In this document: piece by piece, positions 54,121-62,828 of the stretch
How positions within the stretch are numbered: position 1 is the first letter of the stretch
Layout of the letters: each line of letters starts with the position of its first letter
DNA from: Bacteroidales bacterium
GTDB lineage: Bacteria; Bacteroidota; Bacteroidia; Bacteroidales; JAIOZK01
Assembly: GCA_021740625.1 (NCBI GenBank)
Contig: JAIOZK010000014.1
Coordinates: 1-64,000 of the forward strand
Length of the DNA stretch: 64,000 nt
Reading direction: 5' to 3'
Notes under the pieces: model-generated
Database searches by the model: none
What the model was told of the DNA's origin: nothing
The model's input: the letters and a program-made list of their open reading frames with translations, nothing else
Program-made: the position numbers and the translations under genes

Positions 54121-55602
54121 TTAATATTTTATCCATTTCCCGGATTCGTGTACTTGTGAACCGGAAGAAATTGTATAATAATAAATTCCGGAAGGCAGGT
54201 TTGGTACATCTATTTTCGTTTTCCTTTCTTTTACTCTGAGGGATTTCCAGAGTTTACCTTCCATACTGTATAATTTGAACACTCCTCTTTTAAGATCGGA
54301 ATTTAAAGTAAAATGATCCAAACCAGGATTAGGATATAATTTCACATTCAAGGGACCGGGACTCCTGAGATCAGGACTTGAAGTAATAAGATCTTCCTTT
54401 TTCAATTTCAGGATATAGATATCCTTTTCATAGCCCTGTGTCATATAATCGTAAGTTGATGCCGCCACCAGGCAACCGCCATCGGAGGTGGCCAGGATAT
54501 TGCTGGTCCAGTAGTACCTGTCGCCACCAAAGCGATACTCGAACCTGGGTTCCAGCGACCTGTCCAATTGCCCTACCATAATATAGTTATACACATCCGG
54601 GTAAAACCACGGAAACACATCATGGTCGCCGGCATAGAAGATACTATCCGGGTGCCTGAAGTCGAGGGATTGACTCCAGGCCGGATAGTCGATGGTGTCG
54701 GTTGCACCCATGTAGTGGATATCCGCTGAATCGATCAAAAATGAAGAATCAGTTTCAATAATGCCAATATCTTGATCCTGTGGACCGGGCTCAAGAAAAG
54801 GGTAACAAGATTGAAAAAGAAGAGTTGTATCTGTGATCCATTCGACATCAATATAACCACTTGCTAATCCAAGATCGTTTGCATGCTTATAATTAAAATT
54901 CGTATCAAATACAATCCTTGTTTCTCCTCCTGCAGGATTAACATTTCCATACCCACCTCCAAAAATCCATAGGTCACTACTATCATTAGAGAATTCAACA
55001 TCCCAAACTGTATTGCCATTTCCAAGCGAATCATTTAAACCTTTGCGAATCACATTTAGTGATTTATCAATACGAGCAAAGAAAATATGACGTTTATTTT
55101 CGGGAGGATCTGAGACGAATCCAGTAATGTAGTATCCATTCTCAGCTTTTAAAAGATGCTGTCCATAAACATAGGGATAACCTTGGAAATTGATAGTTAT
55201 GGATTTCTGCATTATTAGATTTGTATCAAGCTTCGCAATGTACAAATCGTGTATGTATGTTGGAGGATATAAAACTGAACCCACAATTATATACATCCCA
55301 TCATTCATTATATCTCCTTTGTAGAAGTATAAATTTTTATTTTCCAATGAGTATTTATATTCAACTGTATCACCTGAAGGACTGATTTTAATAATTAGCC
55401 CCTTATTTAACTCTGGATATGAAGGACTACCTTCCCAGCCAATAGCGAGAAATGCACCATTATCCAGTTCCTCAAGATCTGATATTTCCTCGTTAATTGT
55501 AGTGGAACGAACAAATTCAAATGAATGCTGAGGCCACATTTTGATAGGTTTAACACTTAAAGCTACAAATAAAATTATTACTATTGTTCTCATATAAATC
55601 AA
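54121..55602 (-). CDS. T9SS-tailed protein with delta-60-repeat/propeller-like strands
   Basis: 493 residues; the start could be MIYMRTIVI or the ATG three codons later (MRTIVIILFVALSVKPIKMWPQ). Repeated strand patterns (GAFLAIGWEGSPSYPELNKG, YIIVGSVLYPPTYIHDLYIAKLD, GYYITGFVSDPPENKRHIFFARID, GCLVAASTYDYMTQGYEKDI) resemble propeller-like repeats seen in surface proteins. T9SS type A tail at the end (LYPNPGLDHFTLNSD, then SGIYYYTISSGSQ). Function unknown. It overlaps the upstream lipoprotein gene by 4 bases and is followed after 19 bases by the tail-fiber-like gene. Confidence 0.78.
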   Translation of the reverse strand: MIYMRTIVIILFVALSVKPIKMWPQHSFEFVRSTTINEEISDLEELDNGAFLAIGWEGSPSYPELNKGLIIKISPSGDTVEYKYSLENKNLYFYKGDIMNDGMYIIVGSVLYPPTYIHDLYIAKLDTNLIMQKSITINFQGYPYVYGQHLLKAENGYYITGFVSDPPENKRHIFFARIDKSLNVIRKGLNDSLGNGNTVWDVEFSNDSSDLWIFGGGYGNVNPAGGETRIVFDTNFNYKHANDLGLASGYIDVEWITDTTLLFQSCYPFLEPGPQDQDIGIIETDSSFLIDSADIHYMGATDTIDYPAWSQSLDFRHPDSIFYAGDHDVFPWFYPDVYNYIMVGQLDRSLEPRFEYRFGGDRYYWTSNILATSDGGCLVAASTYDYMTQGYEKDIYILKLKKEDLITSSPDLRSPGPLNVKLYPNPGLDHFTLNSDLKRGVFKLYSMEGKLWKSLRVKERKTKIDVPNLPSGIYYYTISSGSQVHESGKWIKY

Positions 55603-56666
55603 TCAATTGAAATTGGAAATGGTTCTTCGTCCTCATATACAACAAACCTTTTTCCCATAGTAAGCATGGGTTGATGATAAATATATAGGTCATAAATACT
55701 GCTGCTATAACTAAATGTATAAACACTCTCAAAATACTTCCCTTCAGGATTGCTATTTTCCAACCAATCAGATATAATATCGTCCAATCCATCCAGATAA
55801 AAATCCATTTCATGTATCGCCAAGGGTGTTTGACCATAATCAAGGCATTTGGTTTCATCAGTTATTGTAGCAACACTTTCACTAGCATAATAGATAAAAT
55901 AGTCACAATAATTATCCGTATTACCATCGGGATTGGGATAATTATCCCATTCAAACTGTACGGTTTCCAGATCATAATAATGATACTTCTTGTTGGGCGG
56001 AGGTGCAGGCTTGTATTTGAACATCAATTCCTCGTCAATAATATTGGGCGCTCCTTTGGATCCCGAATAGTCGCATTTGTATGAATCCCGCAGCCACCAG
56101 TATTCGTCATCCGGATCAAAGTCCCCATTGGCATCCAGCATGCTTTGCAAAGAAGAACCTGTACCGATGTGGGCAATGGCCATTAACTGCATATTATCAC
56201 TTGCATCGGTTCCCAGCGCTTCGAAAACCACAGCAATAAGTTTTTTGCTTGTATCCGAAATATCCCGGTATGCCTGGCGAATGCTGTCGACAGCTTCGTT
56301 ATAAGCATCTGTCACATCATCCATCAGAGCTTCATTGTTCTGATCGACAGGATATTCAAGATAAGTTGTATCCCAGATCATATTGTTGTATGTACTGGCA
56401 GGGAAACAATATGTATAATTAAAGGTGGCATCAAGATAGAAAAAAGCGGAATCCAGGGAAACTTTGTCCCCGCTTTTCAATTGCGTACCATTTCGCTGCT
56501 GATCGGCCAGATCCATAAAATGATGGACCCGCTCTTTAAAAATTTGCAGTTCTGTCAATTCTTTGCTTTGACCCGAATTGATGGAGGGTTGGTCTTTGGA
56601 ACATTTCATCAATACCAATACCGCTGGTATCAGCATCAATGCAATCATTAATTTTTGTTTTCTCAT
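55599..56666 (-). CDS. Lipoprotein of unknown family, first gene of surface operon
   Basis: 355 residues. Lipoprotein signal (MRKQKLMIALMLIPAVLVLMKCSKD, Cys22). The mature protein has helical parts (LQIFKERVHHFMDLADQQ, VTDAYNEAVDSIRQAYRDISD) and an acidic, Asp/Tyr-rich second half with a Pro patch (KYKPAPPPNKKYHYYD). I do not recognise the family. It opens a minus-strand operon with a T9SS propeller protein, a tail-fiber-like protein, a barrel protein and a lipase-like protein. A candidate -7 box lies ~115 bases upstream. Confidence 0.75.
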   Translation of the reverse strand: MRKQKLMIALMLIPAVLVLMKCSKDQPSINSGQSKELTELQIFKERVHHFMDLADQQRNGTQLKSGDKVSLDSAFFYLDATFNYTYCFPASTYNNMIWDTTYLEYPVDQNNEALMDDVTDAYNEAVDSIRQAYRDISDTSKKLIAVVFEALGTDASDNMQLMAIAHIGTGSSLQSMLDANGDFDPDDEYWWLRDSYKCDYSGSKGAPNIIDEELMFKYKPAPPPNKKYHYYDLETVQFEWDNYPNPDGNTDNYCDYFIYYASESVATITDETKCLDYGQTPLAIHEMDFYLDGLDDIISDWLENSNPEGKYFESVYTFSYSSSIYDLYIYHQPMLTMGKRFVVYEDEEPFPISID

Positions 56667-56780
56667 GATTTAAGGGTTTAGGTTAATAACTGTCTTACCC
56701 GGAAACTTAAAAACCCAAACAACCCTCAACTGAATGAGAACTCATGATGTTGATGACTTGCTCACCGCAGATGGTTGTTT

Positions 56781-56788
56781 CAAATATA
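56781..56788 (-). promoter_or_regulatory. Candidate -7 box (TATATTTG, minus strand) for the surface operon
   Basis: An exact TAnnTTTG match on the minus strand ~115 bases before the lipoprotein ATG. No convincing TTTG at the right distance upstream. Confidence 0.35.
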
Positions 56789-56994
56789 TACCTTTCGGAA
56801 GGAAATTGTCCCACAATTTATGTAATTTTTTTCCATTCTAAATAACACAAAATCCAAAAGCCTTATTCATGTAGCGACAAAAACACCTCAAAGAACCTTA
56901 TTTAAATTTGCCAGAGCGTTTTTCAAAATAAAAATGCTAAAGCATATTCGATCCATTCGCAAAGAAGCGGGCATTTTATTTCTCAATTAATCCT

Positions 56995-57002
56995 TACTTT
57001 TG
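56995..57002 (+). promoter_or_regulatory. Candidate -7 box (TACTTTTG) for the MFS operon
   Basis: An exact TAnnTTTG match with TTTT 17 bases upstream (56974-56977). It lies 21 bases before the ATG at 57024; the alternative TTG start at 57000 would fall inside the box. Confidence 0.4.
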
Positions 57003-57023
57003 AGGCTTGATAAAAACTTGAGC

Positions 57024-58439
57024 ATGGAACAAATTAAAAGAACACTTCGTGACAAGCCTTCCGCACGCTGGGCAATGATGGTAATCGTGAGCTTCCTGAT
57101 GGCAGCAAACTATTACTTTTATGATGCCCTTTCACCATTGAAAGATATTCTAACAGAAAAACTTGATTTCAGTTCGCAGGATTTTGGGATCGTGGCAGGA
57201 TTCTATGCTTTTCCAAATACCTTTCTCTTAATGGCCATTTTAGGAGGAATCATACTCGATAAACTTGGGATCAGACCAACCGGATTGCTTTTCGCCGTCT
57301 TTATGCTTGTTGGCGCAATATTGACCGCTTACGGGGCAAGTGATTACTACAGACATGGAGGCATTGGTTATGCCTTGATGAATTCATTCTGGCCTTCCTG
57401 GTCGCCGGAATTGAAAATGATGTCGCTTGGCATGCTGATCTTCGGCCTGGGAGCCGAAACAAGTATCGTGGTTGCAAGCAAAGTCATTGTAAAATGGTTC
57501 AAAGGTTATGAAATTGCACTGGCTTTTGCATTAAACCTGGGGATTGCAAGAATCGGAACCGCTCTGGCCTTTAATTTTTCCGAAAGGCTGATAAGACCTG
57601 ATTTCTGGACAGCCCCGATCTGGTTTGCTACAATGCTGTTACTGATAGGTTTTCTGGTTTTCCTGATTTATATCATGTATGATATCAAACTCGACAAACA
57701 GCAGAAACAACAGGTAAATTTGCTGGACAAGGAAGATGAATTTCATATTTCAGATCTGGGCAAACTGGTAACCAACCGTTCATTTCTTTTCATCACAGCA
57801 CTTTGTGTTACCTTTTATGCCGGAGTATTTCCTTTCCTTAAATTTGCACCCGATTTCTTCTATCATAAATTCGGTGTTTCTACTACGCGAGCCGGGGATA
57901 TCGCTTCAATGTTGCCGTACGGGACAGTTTTATTTACACCAATATTCGGATGGTTTGTGGATAAATACGGCCGAAGTGCTTCACTCATGATTTATGGTTC
58001 CCTGTTATTGTTTCTCGTACACCTGCTGTTTGGGTTAACCTCATTCAATGTCTATTTCCTGATGGTGATCCTCGGAATAGCATTTTCTCTCGTACCTGCT
58101 GCCATGTGGCCGGCGGTTGCCAAAATCGTACCAATACAGCGGATCGGAACCGCTTATGGTTTTATGTTCTCTTTGCAAAACCTTGGACTTTTTGGTGTAC
58201 CCATACTTGCAGGAAGCATACTGGACGCAACCAATCCCGGCATTACACCGGAAATGATCAAAGCCGGTTCAAATCTTCACTATACCCCAACGATACTGAT
58301 GTTTGCGGGATTTGGAATTATAGGCTTTATCTTTGCCCTGCTCCTGAAGTGGGACGACAAAACTTCAGGCTATGGCCTCGAACTTCCCTCGAACGTTACC
58401 CATAAAGATATTGAACAGGAAACCAAAGCAGAAGTCTAA
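57024..58439 (+). CDS. MFS transporter (first of tandem pair)
   Basis: 471 residues from the ATG at 57024 (MEQIKRTLRDKPSARWAMM). About twelve hydrophobic helices, with MFS signature GGIILDKLGIRPTG between helices 2 and 3 and the related FVDKYGRSASLM between 8 and 9. The last periplasmic loop is short (PGITPEMIKAGSNLHY). It ends DDKTSGYGLELPSN, the same as its neighbour. The substrate is not clear; the operon with alkaline phosphatase suggests an organic anion, phosphate ester product or nucleoside-type substrate (inference). Four bases before the second transporter gene. Confidence 0.88.
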   Translation: MEQIKRTLRDKPSARWAMMVIVSFLMAANYYFYDALSPLKDILTEKLDFSSQDFGIVAGFYAFPNTFLLMAILGGIILDKLGIRPTGLLFAVFMLVGAILTAYGASDYYRHGGIGYALMNSFWPSWSPELKMMSLGMLIFGLGAETSIVVASKVIVKWFKGYEIALAFALNLGIARIGTALAFNFSERLIRPDFWTAPIWFATMLLLIGFLVFLIYIMYDIKLDKQQKQQVNLLDKEDEFHISDLGKLVTNRSFLFITALCVTFYAGVFPFLKFAPDFFYHKFGVSTTRAGDIASMLPYGTVLFTPIFGWFVDKYGRSASLMIYGSLLLFLVHLLFGLTSFNVYFLMVILGIAFSLVPAAMWPAVAKIVPIQRIGTAYGFMFSLQNLGLFGVPILAGSILDATNPGITPEMIKAGSNLHYTPTILMFAGFGIIGFIFALLLKWDDKTSGYGLELPSNVTHKDIEQETKAEV

Positions 58440-58442
58440 TTT

Positions 58443-60452
58443 ATGAATGCATTACAAAGATCACTGAAAGATTCTGTTGGCATCAGGTGGGCCATTCTTT
58501 TCCTGATCGCCTTTGTGCAGGCAGCCAACTATTATTTTTATGATGCCATCTCTCCTCTGAAACGACTGCTGGAAGAGAACTTCAACATCACCTCGGCTGA
58601 TTACGGCATGTTCGTGGCCGCCTATTCCATTCCAAATACCTTTCTGCTCATGGCTGTGCTGGGCGGGATCATCCTGGATAAGCTGGGTATACGCCGCACA
58701 GGCTTCCTTTTTGTCGGTATGATGGCCCTGGGTGGATTGCTAACTGCTTATGGTGCCAGCGAATACTTCAGCAGTGGTGGTTTCGCTTATGGATTTTTCA
58801 ATTCATTCCTGAGCAATTATTCTCCAGAGTTGAAAATGATGGTGCTGGGTCGTTTTTTCTTCGGGTTGGGTGCCGAGACAAGCATCGTGGTCGTGAGCAA
58901 GATCATCGTGAAATGGTTCAAAGGCAAAGAACTGGCCTTGGCTTTCGGGATGAAGATCGGACTGGCAAGGGCCGGTTCGGCACTGGCATTATTCTATTCG
59001 GCCGAGATTGCAGAAGCTTCTTCACACTGGACCATCGCCATATGGTTTGCTGCCATTATGCTGCTGGTTGCATTCCTGGCTTTCCTGGTATACGCAATTT
59101 TTGACGTCAGGATTGACAGGCAACTCAAGGGAGAAACGGATCTGCTAAAGAAAGATGAACAGTTTAGCTTCAGGGATCTGGGTAAATTACTCACCAATAA
59201 ATCTTTCATTTTCATTACCCTGCTCTGTGTTACTTTTTATTCGGCAGTCTTTCCATTCCAGGCTTATTCCCCCGACTTCCTGCTCAACAAATTTGGCATG
59301 GGGCTTTCGCAAAGCGGAAAGATCGCTTCCATATTATACTGGGTAACAATGTTTGCCACGCCCCTTTTCGGACTGGTTGTGGATAAATTCGGTCGCAGCG
59401 CCACACTGATGATCTTTGGGTCGATCCTGCTAACCCTGATCCATCTAACATTTGCTCTTACCTATTTCAATCCGATCGTGCCCCTCGTTTTGCTGGGCAT
59501 CGCCATTGCCCTGGTACCCGCGGCCATGTGGCCTGCAGTGGCCAAGATCGTTCCCGAGAAAAGGATCGGTTCAGCCTATGGAGCTATGTTTTCGGTACAG
59601 AACCTGGGTCTGTTCCTCTTCCCTATCTTTGCCGGCCTCATACTTGATGCTACCAATAAAAATGCGGATATTTTCCTGGGTCCCGACCAAACTTCCATGA
59701 TCAAAAATACCAAGGTTTTTGAAGGACAATATCTGGATGATAACAACCAGGTGATCCAAAACAAAGCTCTCCTGGCTTCTCTTACTTTATATGCCCTGCC
59801 GGATGACACAATGCCCTCAAGGTCGCAGGAAGTTATTGAAAAACAAGCTTCTGCCACAGGCGAGATCATCTGGACTGAATATTATCAAACCCGCTCCAAC
59901 CGGTCAGGCATTTTCAGAGACACGCTTGGTACAGACAGCACCGAGAAAATAAACATTGCGTATTTCAATATTGATCCGGAAAGCCAGATCATCAGCATCT
60001 ATACTGCAGGAGAGAAAAGCAAGGAGATAATCTCGACAAGTCAATTCGAAATACCTGTTGATCAAGATTTCATCAAACTGGAAATTGAGGTTGATGAGAA
60101 AAACAAAAGTTTGTTGAAAGCTTCAGAAAAAGTTAATATAAGTTTAACCGATACTTCCAGCAAACAATTAATTTTGGCCGAGAAACACAAGGTGTTTTTT
60201 AATGATGCGGGACAGCTCAGCCTGAAAGTTGGAAAGGGCGAGATCGAATATGCAAATATCCAATACCTTGACTGGGATAAGAATATCGTAATCAAAGTCA
60301 GAACACCGCTGGATTACACATATACTATCCTGATGTTTGCCGTGCTTGGCCTGTTCGGACTATTCTTCGCCATCCTGCTAAAAAGGGAGGATAAGAAAGC
60401 CGGATACGGATTGGAGCTGCCCTCTAACAAAAAAGCCAAAAATTCTGAATAA
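58443..60452 (+). CDS. MFS transporter with ~200-residue periplasmic insertion (second of tandem pair)
   Basis: 669 residues. The helices and motifs (GGIILDKLGIRRTG, VVDKFGRSATLM, ALVPAAMWPAVAKIVP) closely match the upstream paralogue, so this is a tandem duplication. Between the last two helices, residues ~405-620 replace a 16-residue loop with a soluble domain. The second half of it looks beta-rich (IISIYTAGEKSKEIISTSQF, FIKLEIEVDEKNKSLLKASE, GQLSLKVGKGEIEYANIQYL), a strand pattern resembling carbohydrate-binding jelly-roll/LamG-type domains. With the standard MFS topology this loop is periplasmic. It starts three bases after the first gene and is followed after one base by the phosphatase. 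Confidence 0.88.
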   Translation: MNALQRSLKDSVGIRWAILFLIAFVQAANYYFYDAISPLKRLLEENFNITSADYGMFVAAYSIPNTFLLMAVLGGIILDKLGIRRTGFLFVGMMALGGLLTAYGASEYFSSGGFAYGFFNSFLSNYSPELKMMVLGRFFFGLGAETSIVVVSKIIVKWFKGKELALAFGMKIGLARAGSALALFYSAEIAEASSHWTIAIWFAAIMLLVAFLAFLVYAIFDVRIDRQLKGETDLLKKDEQFSFRDLGKLLTNKSFIFITLLCVTFYSAVFPFQAYSPDFLLNKFGMGLSQSGKIASILYWVTMFATPLFGLVVDKFGRSATLMIFGSILLTLIHLTFALTYFNPIVPLVLLGIAIALVPAAMWPAVAKIVPEKRIGSAYGAMFSVQNLGLFLFPIFAGLILDATNKNADIFLGPDQTSMIKNTKVFEGQYLDDNNQVIQNKALLASLTLYALPDDTMPSRSQEVIEKQASATGEIIWTEYYQTRSNRSGIFRDTLGTDSTEKINIAYFNIDPESQIISIYTAGEKSKEIISTSQFEIPVDQDFIKLEIEVDEKNKSLLKASEKVNISLTDTSSKQLILAEKHKVFFNDAGQLSLKVGKGEIEYANIQYLDWDKNIVIKVRTPLDYTYTILMFAVLGLFGLFFAILLKREDKKAGYGLELPSNKKAKNSE

Positions 60453-60453
60453 C

Positions 60454-61557
60454 ATGAAAAAGTATTTTTATTTGATCATCTTGTTTGCAATCATAACAGC
60501 AAGTTGTGATATAAAAAAGGAGCAAAAAGCAAACACGGAACAACAACCCAAAAAGCCGAAAAACATCATCCTGATGATTGGCGATGGAATGGGTTTAACA
60601 CAAATGTATGCTACTTACAAAGTAAAAAAAGACAACATGAATATTGCCCGTTGCCGGCACATTGGCCTGGTTAATACCAGTTCAATCGATGAACTAATCA
60701 CAGATTCAGCGGCCAGTGGGACAGCTATGGCCACAGGAGAGAAAACGAGGAATGGGCATATTTCGGTAGATACTGCTGGCAAAAGGCTCAAAACCATCCT
60801 TGAGGTTGCAGAAGCCAATGGCAAAGCGAGTGGCCTGGTAGCCACCGCAGCAATCACACATGCCACCCCGGCATCTTTCATTGCACACAATCCTGACAGG
60901 AATGATTACGAAGCCATCGCCACTGATTTCCTGGATACCGGAATTGATGTGTTTATCGGGGGTGGACTGGATCATTTCGATAAACGTGAAGATGGGCTCT
61001 TGCTGACAGATAGCCTGAAAGCCAGGGGATATGATGTCATGACGGAAAAAGAGGAGCTGCTTAACTACCAGGGTAATCAACTTGCAGCTTTGCTTTACGC
61101 AAAACATCCACCCAAAGTGTATGAAGGCAGGCAGGACTTCCTGGAAAAAGCAAGCAACAAAGCCATAGAAACTCTGGACAAGGATAAAGACGGGTTTTTC
61201 CTGATGATCGAAAGTTCACAGATAGACTGGGGAGGACACGACAATGATGCCGATTATGTGATTCAGGAAACCGTTGAGTTTGATGATATCGTAGGCAAAG
61301 TGCTGGATTTTGCAGAGAAAGACGGGGAAACGCTGGTCATCATTACTGCTGACCACGAAACCGGAGGCATGACCGTGACAGGCGGTTCTTTAGATGGTGA
61401 AAATCTGGAATACCATTTCTCAACCGGGCATCATACACCTTTGTTCGTCCCTTTGTTTGCATACGGACCAGGTGCTGAAGAATTCACCGGGATCTATGAA
61501 AACACAGCCATCTTTGACAAAATGATGCAGGTCTTCGGATTTGAAAATAAAGAATGA
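60454..61557 (+). CDS. Alkaline phosphatase, PhoA-family lipoprotein
   Basis: 367 residues. Lipoprotein signal (MKKYFYLIILFAIITASC, Cys18). Metal and catalytic motifs of the PhoA family: MIGDGMGLTQ (Asp44), TDSAASGTAMATGEKT with nucleophile Ser85, MIESSQIDWGGHDND, ITADHETGG and the late STGHHTPLFVPLFAYG. It should hydrolyse phosphomonoesters on the periplasmic or cell surface side. The gene is directly coupled to two MFS transporters, giving a scavenging unit: the phosphatase releases a product that the transporters import (inference). A heptamer array follows the stop codon. Confidence 0.9.
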   Translation: MKKYFYLIILFAIITASCDIKKEQKANTEQQPKKPKNIILMIGDGMGLTQMYATYKVKKDNMNIARCRHIGLVNTSSIDELITDSAASGTAMATGEKTRNGHISVDTAGKRLKTILEVAEANGKASGLVATAAITHATPASFIAHNPDRNDYEAIATDFLDTGIDVFIGGGLDHFDKREDGLLLTDSLKARGYDVMTEKEELLNYQGNQLAALLYAKHPPKVYEGRQDFLEKASNKAIETLDKDKDGFFLMIESSQIDWGGHDNDADYVIQETVEFDDIVGKVLDFAEKDGETLVIITADHETGGMTVTGGSLDGENLEYHFSTGHHTPLFVPLFAYGPGAEEFTGIYENTAIFDKMMQVFGFENKE

Positions 61558-61571
61558 TGATTACTTTTGTG

Positions 61572-61707
61572 GGCTGGAGGCTGGAGGCTGAAGGCTGGAG
61601 GCTGGATGCTGGAGGCTGGAGGCTGGAGGCTGGATGCTACTGGAGGCTGGAGGCTGGAGGCTGGAGGCTGGAGGCTGGATGCTACTGGAGGCTGGAGGCT
61701 GGAGGCT
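61572..61707. repeat. Heptamer tandem array (GGAGGCT), 18 units
   Basis: Eighteen 7-bp units, mostly GGAGGCT with variants GAAGGCT (one) and GGATGCT (three), interrupted twice by ACT after a GGATGCT. The pattern (GGAGGCT)n-GGATGCT-ACT is itself a higher-order repeat. It begins 15 bases after the phosphatase stop codon. Confidence 0.92.
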
Positions 61708-61753
61708 GGGATGAATTACGGGGTGCCGGATTAAAAAAGCAATTAATTTTTCC

Positions 61754-61815
61754 AGCTTCAAACTTCTAACTTCCAACTTCTAATAATTTCTAACTTCTAA
61801 TAATTTCTAACTTCA
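61754..61815. repeat. ARCTTCY heptamer array, partner of the GGAGGCT array
   Basis: AGCTTCA, AACTTCT, AACTTCC, AACTTCT, then two AATAATTTCT-AACTTCT-type units, ending 11 bases before the hldD start. The same pair of arrays in the same order is at 26522-26591. Between the two arrays, 61708-61753 shows nothing. Confidence 0.8.
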
Positions 61816-61826
61816 AAATACTAATC

Positions 61827-62792
61827 ATGATCATACTTACAGGCGCAGCAGGTTTTATAGGGAGTTGCATACTTACAGGATTGAATGAGTCGGGCAGGGA
61901 AGATATTGTCCTGGTGGATGACTTTTCAAAAACAGAAAAGAAAAAGAATTACGAAGGCAAAAAATACACATGCAAAATATCCCGGGATGAGTTTTTTCAC
62001 TGGTTTGAAGATAATCACGAACAAATTGATTTCGTGATTCACATCGGAGCAAGAACGGATACCACAGAATTTGATGTGGAGGTATTTAACAAACTTAACC
62101 TCAATTACAGCAAAAAGGTCTGGGAATTATGCAGCGAAAATAAAATTCCATTGATCTATGCATCTTCGGCTGCCACTTACGGCATGGGTGATCTGGGATA
62201 TAAAGATGATCATGATCTTCCGTACAAACTAAAACCACTGAATCCCTATGGAGAATCGAAAAATGAATTCGACAAATGGGCTTTGCAGCAGGGTAAGAAA
62301 CCTCCGGCCTGGTATGGTTTGAAGTTTTTCAATGTGTATGGCCCCAATGAATACCATAAAGGCAGAATGGCATCGGTGATCCTGCATGCTTTCGGCCAGA
62401 TTCAAAAAACGGGCAAGGTGAAACTGTTCCGCTCCCACAATCCGGAATTTGAAGATGGTAAACAACTCCGGGATTTTGTTTATGTAAAAGATGTGGTGGA
62501 TGTGATCGAATTCCTGATGAATCATGGCAAAGACTCAGGCCTATACAACCTGGGGACGGGCAGGGCAAAAACTTTTCTGGACCTGGCTCATGCAACCTTC
62601 TCAGCCCTTGATCTGGAGCCAAAAATTGAATTCATCGACACACCGGAAGACATCCGGGACAAATACCAGTATTTCACCGAAGCCAACATGCGGAAACTAA
62701 GATCGGCCGGGTACAGCAATGAATTCACTTCCCTCGAAGAGGGCATCCGGGATTATGTGCAGAATTATTTGATGGAAAATAATCATTATTGA
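61827..62792 (+). CDS. hldD: ADP-L-glycero-D-manno-heptose 6-epimerase
   Basis: 321 residues. NAD(P)-dependent short-chain dehydrogenase-type epimerase that makes ADP-L-glycero-D-manno-heptose for the LPS inner core. Rossmann motif TGAAGFIGSCI at the N-terminus, VDDFSK, IHIGARTDTTE, the catalytic YGESKNEFD with Tyr and Lys, then FFNVYGPNEYHKGRMASV, a stretch typical of HldD. Length and motifs are standard. It shows the organism has a heptose-containing lipopolysaccharide core. No other LPS gene lies next to it. Confidence 0.92.
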   Translation: MIILTGAAGFIGSCILTGLNESGREDIVLVDDFSKTEKKKNYEGKKYTCKISRDEFFHWFEDNHEQIDFVIHIGARTDTTEFDVEVFNKLNLNYSKKVWELCSENKIPLIYASSAATYGMGDLGYKDDHDLPYKLKPLNPYGESKNEFDKWALQQGKKPPAWYGLKFFNVYGPNEYHKGRMASVILHAFGQIQKTGKVKLFRSHNPEFEDGKQLRDFVYVKDVVDVIEFLMNHGKDSGLYNLGTGRAKTFLDLAHATFSALDLEPKIEFIDTPEDIRDKYQYFTEANMRKLRSAGYSNEFTSLEEGIRDYVQNYLMENNHY

Positions 62793-62828
62793 TTTCGCCG
62801 CCCCTGCCAGGAAAGCATAAATTGTAAA

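Larger units (their letters stand above)
56667..57023. other. 357-bp divergent intergenic region
   Basis: No gene seen. It separates the minus-strand surface operon from the MFS/phosphatase operon. It holds a candidate -7 box for each direction (separate entries), a further TAAATTTG at 56903-56910, and a small inverted repeat ATGAG-AA-CTCAT near 56740. The rest is A/T-rich without visible structure. Confidence 0.6.

Noticed and set aside
57000-57023. TTG start extending the first MFS gene
   Set aside because: It overlaps the TACTTTTG box; the ATG at 57024 gives a normal MFS N-terminus.
61554-61769. 71-codon open frame rich in GWRLEAG repeats (and its antisense PPASS frame)
   Set aside because: It is made almost entirely by translating the GGAGGCT heptamer array; no start signal or conserved domain, and both strands are open, as expected for a simple repeat.
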